Part shown: in pieces, positions 57,561 through 64,000 of the stretch | How the letters are laid out: each line of letters starts with the position of its first letter | Numbering within the stretch: the first letter of the stretch is position 1 | DNA from: Dermanyssus gallinae | Taxonomy: Eukaryota; Arthropoda; Arachnida; Mesostigmata; Dermanyssidae | NCBI GenBank assembly: GCA_003439945.1 | Contig: QVRM01000973.1 | Span: 187,825 to 251,824 of the forward strand | DNA length: 64,000 nucleotides | Reading direction: 5' to 3' | Made by a program: the position numbers and the translations under genes | The notes under the pieces: generated by a model | What the model saw: only the letters and a program-made list of their open reading frames with translations | Told to the model about the DNA's origin: nothing | Databases searched by the model: none

Positions 57561-57633
57561 GTTTTTAATAATTTTTTAATCAAATATTTGGGGAGAGAGA
57601 TAGAGAGGGTGAGAGAGCGCAATTTTACTAAGA
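56853..57633. other. AT-rich, likely intronic
   Basis: (TA)n at 57515-57559 and (GA)n at 57592-57612. No coding signal. Confidence 0.6.
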
Positions 57634-58065
57634 TCAAGTACTTCTTGCATTTCCATAGGTAAGGGTAAGTCGACTTAACAGAAACGTCAAGTCGCGGACG
57701 TTCATCTTGACCGCGTCAAACGGGATACCCATTGCGTTGAAAATCTTCCCGCGTCCCCTCTGGCTTCCCATCACTAGTTCGTCGCGCCGGCAATCTACAG
57801 GACGGTAGAAGCCAGCTCGAAATATCGACGTCACAACAGCTACCCGACCTATGATAGCCCATTCTGCTACATCGGGTGCTCACCCAAGTTTGTTCTAGAT
57901 TATCCAGAAGCCCCCTTGGACTTCGATGGCGGTCTTTGTAAAGCTTTCGGAACCGCCCACCTGTACATAGATACCGAAATCACACGCGGCTGCTACTGCT
58001 AAATGTCGGGCACAGACATTGGAGTGGGTGAAGCGTCTTGAGGTACTGTTGTTTAAAAATTCCAT
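57634..58065 (-). pseudogene. Decayed 144-codon reading frame, unidentified
   Basis: A single minus-strand frame runs from an ATG at 58065-58063 (MEFLNNSTSRRFTHSNVCAR) to a TGA at 57636-57634, broken by only two in-frame stops (after GGFWII and after NKLG). The pieces are protein-like throughout: HLAVAAACDFGIYVQVGGSE, AIEVQGGFWII, APDVAEWAIIGRVAVVTSIF, RAGFYRPVDCRRDELVMG, GKIFNAMGIPFDAVKMNVRD. The length of frame kept with few stops suggests a once functional protein. I do not recognise it. It could be a processed host gene, a transposon part or an old viral insertion. A GTTAAG donor-like site at 57679 allows the alternative that part of it is an exon. Confidence 0.45.
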
Positions 58066-59558
58066 TCCGCCAGAAATATATAATGAAAAAAAAAAACAAT
58101 ATATATACGTATATATATGCTAAGAGCAAAGCGCTGTGTACTTACATAAAAAAAATTACTCTAAGCCCTAAAAGTAATCTTGAAAATATATAAAGCTGGC
58201 GACGCAACTAGCTGTGTCAATTAGCCTGTCAGTGCGATTACTAATTAAGTAGTTGCTCAACCACCAACTAATGTTCGTAAAGCTATTTATTAATGAACAT
58301 TTGGTTAACGATTGGTTCTGTTCCGTTCAATACGATACCCATAGTGGGAAAGTATAGTCTGCTCAATTTGACAAGCTGTTAGGCTGTGTGTATATAGCGC
58401 TATAGTTCTTAGTGATCTCGCACGCATTACCTGGTTTCAGCACGTGCTCTGTTATGGGTTAGGTATTAGATACCCTAATATTACATAATATTACCAACAG
58501 GTGCAACACAACTTACACACTCGAATAAAACGATCTTATTAATTGACGTTTCTGAGCGATAAACGATTTTATTAATTGACGTTTCTATGCTATCGTCCAG
58601 TTGTTGCATCACTACTACACGGCTACTATTAATACGAGGTGCAATACAATATTGCGGTGTCCAGACAGAAAGTACCTACTTGCATAGCGCTGACATGTTG
58701 ACGTCAGCCATTCTTATTTATTGGCGCGCACAGATAGCCCAATCGAGAGGTGTAGGACTAAGCTAAGCGAAATTTTCCACTCGAGATGATTACATGAATG
58801 CCAATACATACATACATATAAGTAGTGTTCAAGCAGGTCATTGTCCAGCTTGCGTTGAGCGTTTCTGTTGTCGAGCGGACGTAAGAACGGACGCTACGCG
58901 ATGACGTAACTCAGGACGTAACTCGCGTTCGGACTTCATCGCATCACGACGGCGACAAGATTCCGTCGTCATAGGTAACTGTCGACCGCTTGCGACGGAC
59001 TGACTAAATGACTCACTGCCAGTCGGTGGGGGGTACTGGTGGGCGGGCGGCCGGAGACAATGTTTTGCACCCCTCTCCCCCCCCCGCCGGGGTCCATATC
59101 TCTGCTTTCAGTTCTGCTTAGACTATTTGTCAACGCTGTTGTGGTCTGGCCCAGAAAACCTCGATCCGCGCGCGGCGCGTCGCGTCGCGTCTCGTGGTCT
59201 AGACGAAACCACCCGAGCGTAAAACGGTGGTCGACAACGCCTCACGTCAATAATAGCCTCCTCACATGATATATTGCGGCAATGCTTGTTTTGAATTGTC
59301 GTCGGCGGCGGCGGCGGCGATACGACATTGTGTTTTGTTGGTCGTAAATTGACAAGAAGAGATAGGCCCCTCGTTATAGAGATAATACAAAAAATACAAA
59401 AAATAAGATGCATATTTATATATATATATATATATATAGCTCTTTATACATCCCGTTCGCACGTCTACACCATATATTCTTGTTACATATGAGGCCTATA
59501 CTGTTAGAAAGATTAGCATACTAGGTCTAATAAGATCTCGGACTTTTTTAGTTAATAT

Positions 59559-59613
<55 letters not shown>

Positions 59614-60544
59614 TCGGTTCTAATAACCTAGGAGTTCTCAGACAGACGAATAAATGCTTTGTATGGTAATAGAATATAAATCACGTGTTGTGTGTGTTAG
59701 AATATCATATAGCTGTTGTGAATGCATATCGATATTTTATGCGTCATCATACATCTTAAATCACCACGTCAATCATCGCGGTCGTTGCCTGCAAAGTCGC
59801 AAAGTCTGCATCGGTCATGTTTAAACTAAATTACTTTACCTGTGATGCGCGTTACGCAGAACGTTGAGTTTTTTTTTTAGTTTGAGCAAACGAGAGTAAT
59901 GTAAGATATATAACCTTATGACTATCGCAGATATGTATTACTCAGTGTTATACCGCTGTGTTATACCCCCCCCCAAGTTGTATTCCTTATAAAAGAATCC
60001 GCAGCTTTACTAGTTAGTATATCAAAATATTTATGACGTGCGTGACCAAACGTTGCTGCCGATGTGCCTAAAACACTCTGTTACTGCTTGTAATACAATT
60101 GGTGCTCACACAAAGAGGCCGCATAGCAGGGCAAAGTCAATTCGTGTTGTTGCTAAGAGGGCCGAATGGTGACGACTAGAATTGGAGAACTGAGAGTTGA
60201 CAGGTAACCGCCAGGTACATTTTAACTCTATCCTTATATCGTAGCACAATGCTTTCGATATCAGCACAATGCTTCTCTATTCACATTTTAGACAACAACG
60301 CATTTTCACTATTGAACGAGGTAAGTTATTTACTGTATATACACAATTACAACGGTATATTCGTTCATATATACCTACAAATATTGCAAGGAGTCGGTAG
60401 TCATTTATGCTTAAAGGTCATTAAGCTAAAGTTACCATTGTGTTGGCAAAAAGTTGCAGCCGGAATGAAATTACTTTTGGCTTTCTCTATGTGAGAGTCA
60501 ATTTAAGCAGACTAGTGTATCCATTATTGACGTGATAACACGTG
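58066..60544. other. No gene recognised; several repeats
   Basis: A direct repeat (AAACGATTTTATTAATTGAC, with GTTTCT) occurs at 58527-58553 and 58561-58586. A CRE-like TGACGTAA lies at 58902-58909, followed by CAGGACGTAACTC. A GC-rich, CpG-rich stretch runs from 58850 to 59330 and includes a (GGC)n run. (TA)n at 59417-59439 and 59561-59611. This could be a promoter region, but no transcript can be assigned. Confidence 0.35.
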
Positions 60545-61135
60545 TGATTTTAAATTTACCTTGAAGTTGCTTAAGGGTTTCACACAACGCAAGCTGACCG
60601 GAAGAGTGTTCCACTCCCTGACACCTCGAACGCCACATGCGTGACTGCTCTTGTTGCTTTGCTGTATGCGGATTTCCAGTGCGACCGTATTAGACGCTCT
60701 GCTCTCTCTCTCGCCCTTCCAAGGCGATCAAGTTCTAGTATCTTCGGCATAATCTCATAGATGTTCTTAAAATCACTATCCCTTTTTTATATATAGCCCT
60801 TTTTCAGGCCAAAACACCGCACAGAAAAGGCGTATGCGAACAAAGGTATCACATGTATTTCCAACAGTTGTATAAAGAGTGCATGATCCTTTAAGCAAAA
60901 TGACCTGACTGCCATTTGGCTCTCTGCGCGGCTTGAAGGCCAATGTTTTAAATGTGCTTCGAGAACCTTGTTGCGAGAAGTTTATGGACGTGATGATCCC
61001 TAAGTCCCCTAGAACTCGGTGCGTAAAAAGTTTCTGTTCACCACGAATGTAGTCATATTCGGGCTTGCCAGGTTTATAGTGTACGACAGCACATTCATCA
61101 ACCAACAGAATAAGATATAGGGAGAACGACAATTT
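60545..61135 (-). mobile_element. Decayed LINE reverse transcriptase tail
   Basis: The minus strand reads VDECAVVHYKPGKPEYDYIR, followed by VLGDLGIITSINFS (the thumb motif 'KCAVLHFG..NP...Y....L....RDLGV.VS..L' of CR1/L2/jockey-type LINEs). A diverged middle (HFKTLAFKPRREP) lies before the stop near 60776. Further down, in another frame, GVRGVREWNTLPVSLRCVKP and LSNFKVNLKSH match the terminal 'FSxRVVxxWNxLPxxVVxxxSVxxFKxxLxxH' block. Frame changes and stops show decay; the palm is absent. Confidence 0.7.
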
Positions 61136-62368
61136 CTCAAATCTATAAAGTACGTCCTCAGAAAGGCCTATCTAGTCTCAGCCCATATATTTTAGCGTCA
61201 TTAACATATATCATGAGCCTAATATTTTGTGGGAGTATGTACATTTAGGAATCTATGTATAGTATATACACGCGCATATGATAATGCTTTGTGAGCATCC
61301 TGATGACGAATAGCCTAAATCAGATAAAGCTTCTATTCTTTATCTTTGCGGTGCTTTTAGGAGCCCCAGTTGCAAGCAAGATATCCTTGTTTCGTTCGCT
61401 GGATACTCTTCTGGTATGGTCGCTGATTGGACTAATTTTGGAAGCGATTGTTCTTCTTTGGTTATGAGCAATTCCATTAGCATGTGAATGGACCTGACAA
61501 GCAGATCCTACATGTTTGACGCCGATGTGAAGTGTGCAAAGAATATCGCCCAGTTGGTATATTAAAATATATTTTATTGAGAATATTTGATTTTAGGGTC
61601 AATCGGGTGACACATTGAGAACGTAGAGCATGGTGTGAGCAGTAATCCGACTGGTCGAATTGCATATCTCACAGAACATCTTCAAGGCTGTCCGTCTGTG
61701 AGCTGACATGCTTATGGATTATGGACAGTGGTTTGTTGTTCTTGCGCATATATAAACCTTGGTCAAGTTTTAAAGCACCTATACGGCATAGGAAGGCCAG
61801 GTCACCGCCATACTACTAAAAAAAACTTCTAATGTGATTATTGATGATCATCATACGAAAGTGCTATTTGGCATCCTATGAACGTGGTAATAGGATCATC
61901 ATATAAAAGTAAGTGCTCTCTGAAGTGGCGGTTTCCCAAATATATTTTTGAATAGCGTTCATTCATAGACTGTGTAGGCAGGTGAGTCTTTATTGTAGAG
62001 GCCGCATGCTTTGTGTCAAGACCGAGATACCCTCATCTACGACTCAGGGCACACTGGCTGCACACACAGGGCTGCATGTCACAGGCTAACAGGCTTTGCA
62101 ACATCCCTGTGTCAATATTTACCCGTGTGAATGGTAAAGTGGCAGCTGCGGACGTTGCGTGTAAAGACGTTAGCAAAAAGCGCTTGTCGTCAGCTTTCGG
62201 CGAGCGGTTGAGTGTGTGAGCCTCGAGATGTGGACGAGATGGCGAAGATGTCTCTAGCACCGCTCCCGCTCACAGTGCAACCCACAACATACGGGAATAC
62301 GGGAGGATGAGTAACGGTTGAGTTCAAGCCTGACGACTGTGGATCATCATAGGACGACCCTAAGGATA
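61136..62368. other. No gene recognised
   Basis: AT-rich to about 62000. Frames at 62013-62260 on both strands have no known domain. Confidence 0.45.
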
Positions 62369-62500
62369 GAGCAGATAGAGAAAGAGAGAGGGAGGAGGGA
62401 GGGGAGAAAAAGAAACAAATCGTACTGTACATGCGTATGTATGTACGTGCATGTATGTATGTATGTACGTGCATGTATGTATTATGTATATATTTTCCTT
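62369..62500. repeat. Purine tract and (GTAT/GTAC) tandem
   Basis: A purine run (GAGAAAGAGAGAGGGAGGAG and following, 62377-62416) is followed by ATGTATGTACGTGC repeated about twice with extra GTAT units (62430-62486). Confidence 0.85.
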
Positions 62501-62619
62501 CCTCCACCTCCAAGGATAAACAGAAAATAGAAAGGAGTCAAGGGAACAGGGCTGGAAACTCGCTTTACACTGAGCCCAAACACACAACAAGCCCCACACC
62601 CATCCGCCATCTCTCCTCT

Positions 62620-62842
62620 CCTGTCGTCTCTTCAGAGCAAGTCGAACGGAAAATTGCCTCGCTGTAAAGAACAATCCCGAGCAGTCCCCCCCCCCCCCGC
62701 AAGCGTACTGGAAAGACTCTCGGCCCTTCACCTCGACTCCGTCCAGGCTTACCGCGTACAGGCTTTTCACCACGTCTACCCATCCATTAACCGCAAAAAC
62801 CTTTTTGGTGAATGTATACAGCTTCCCTCCAGAGCTCACTGA
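62620..62842 (+). other. Possible terminal exon, unidentified
   Basis: After a C-homopolymer and CCGCAAG (62688-62704), a G/C-biased plus frame reads VLERLSALHLDSVQAYRVQA, then FHHVYPSINRKNLFGECIQL and a TGA at 62840-62842. The poly-C could act as a pyrimidine tract for the AG at about 62703. The minus strand is also open over this stretch. No family recognised. Confidence 0.2.
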
Positions 62843-64000
62843 AACATAGTAAATAAACAACGCCAGCATAAGCAAATTGACAATTTATGATTATAAAACG
62901 GAAGAGGTATTGCTCTAGTTACATCACCGCACCGACATCTTTTTGGCTGCCCGGCGGGTTTAGTTAATTACCCAATAGGAGAATAACCTATTAGTAGTTC
63001 AACCTCAAAGCCTGCAAGAACAGCTCGGTGCCGTGGAAGTAACAGCAATCCTTCCCTTATACTCCATTTACCCGCACTAAGTTGTCATGAGGCCAATATG
63101 GCCAAGCACTAAATCTGTTTTGGAGCAGCATTAAAGTTCGCATTTGCTACAAGTCATACATGCATACAGTAAGTCTGACCAATTGGTCACACCTTAAGTA
63201 CAATTTCTCGGGTGATGGCTGTTCAGCTGTGAAAGTTCAGTGGTAAGTATACGAGACAGACCATGCCCTGGAAATGTTGTGAATGCCTATGAATGCAAGC
63301 AGGAGCATAATCTGACCACTGGACCTCATAGAATTTAGCAATGTATGCCTAAAAATAGACATGTGTCAAGTAGATACAATTCGTTCGGTGGTTTAATTTC
63401 CAGGCCTAAGTCCATACTATTAAACGTTTTCCATTTGGAAAAGATAAATTGGTGGAGGCGCAGGTAAAAGCTCGGCTAAATTCGTCGCCGACTTAAATAA
63501 GGAGACCGCCTTTGCGCTAACAAAGATGCATAAATAAAAAGAGGCTTCTTCAAACATGTTAGGAGTTGTACTCATCTATGTAATATATTAAAAGAAAGAT
63601 GACGCCAAATTTCAGTGGTGCATTTGAGTTCTTGCTTGGCTATTGCATGATGTCAGACTCCAGTGTAACGCAATAATATTTTAGAACGAAGGCGGAGAAG
63701 TTCCACAATAAGCCAAGAAAGATGAAATCCATTGAACTCTAGGAAACAATGCCATAGTTAGGTAATTTCCGGAAAAATCGATTTTCTGTATCTGTGAGAG
63801 GCTTACCTAATATGCAGTACCAGAAGCTCACACACCGGAGGGGAGGCTGGCCATGCCTGGTTGGAAAATAATTTAATTTAATGCCGTGCTGTGCCCATTT
63901 CTGGCGAATGCGACACAGACTTATACATTGTAGGTTATATTCGGCGATTTAATTATAAAGCAATAACGGCTAATAAAAAAAAAGACCAGATATTAAAAGC
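62843..64000. other. No gene recognised
   Basis: AT-rich sequence with no frame, repeat match or RNA gene that I can support. Confidence 0.55.

Noticed and set aside
62360..62875. 171-codon minus frame
   Set aside because: It runs through the GTAT tandem and the purine tract and has low-complexity translation (YIIHTCTYIHTYMHVHTY).

Overview
This is a eukaryotic genomic window, most likely from an arthropod, perhaps a mite or tick; that guess rests on family resemblance only. It has no operons, ribosome binding sites or long uninterrupted genes. It holds isolated short reading frames bounded by GT/AG splice-like signals, dense (TA)n and (AAT)n microsatellites, tRNA-derived SINE-like repeats, two mariner copies and many decayed non-LTR (LINE) retrotransposon pieces. 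Almost all coding similarity I can name comes from mobile elements, so the window reads as intronic or intergenic sequence around a few host exons.

Host-gene signals. The one recognisable host exon is at 533-694 (minus strand): TM1, the first intracellular loop and TM2 of a G-protein-coupled receptor of the GnRH/adipokinetic hormone/corazonin group. Weaker exon candidates, chosen by codon bias plus splice-like borders, are 6436-6685 (+), 17406-17501 (+), 19649-19826 (-), 39867-39936 (-), 53206-53268 (+), 55571-56031 (+) and 56670-56852 (+). I cannot name their products. A decayed 144-codon frame at 57634-58065 (-) with two internal stops is also unidentified.

Mobile elements, left to right: minus-strand LINE 3' end (1490-2083) beside an unrelated minus-strand reverse transcriptase tail (2153-2840); mariner relic (7186-8219); retroelement C-terminal domain with poly(A) signal (10798-11225); reverse transcriptase tail with zinc knuckle (12915-13963); LINE split by a roughly 307-bp SINE-like insertion with a 14-bp target duplication (22735-23880); second mariner with clear terminal repeats and TA duplication (24941-26109); zinc-knuckle ORF1 relic (30810-30995); two inverted copies of a reverse transcriptase tail in an interlocked arrangement (31677-32457); possible LINE zinc tail (36745-37047); LINE centre (38110-39060); the longest LINE, with endonuclease and reverse transcriptase (47938-50700); and a minus-strand LINE tail (60545-61135). 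tRNA-derived SINE-like copies lie at about 3347, 4700, 5560, 8905, 11930, 24565, 39160 and 51575.

I see no CRISPR, intact tRNA or rRNA gene, or functional multi-gene system. The most unusual items are the interlocked inverted repeats at 31.7-32.5 kb, the dead frame at 57.6-58.1 kb, the fold-back repeat cluster at 21.3-21.8 kb, two mariner copies missing the same internal block, and two strong hairpins or palindromes (28753-28798 and 49937-49972).
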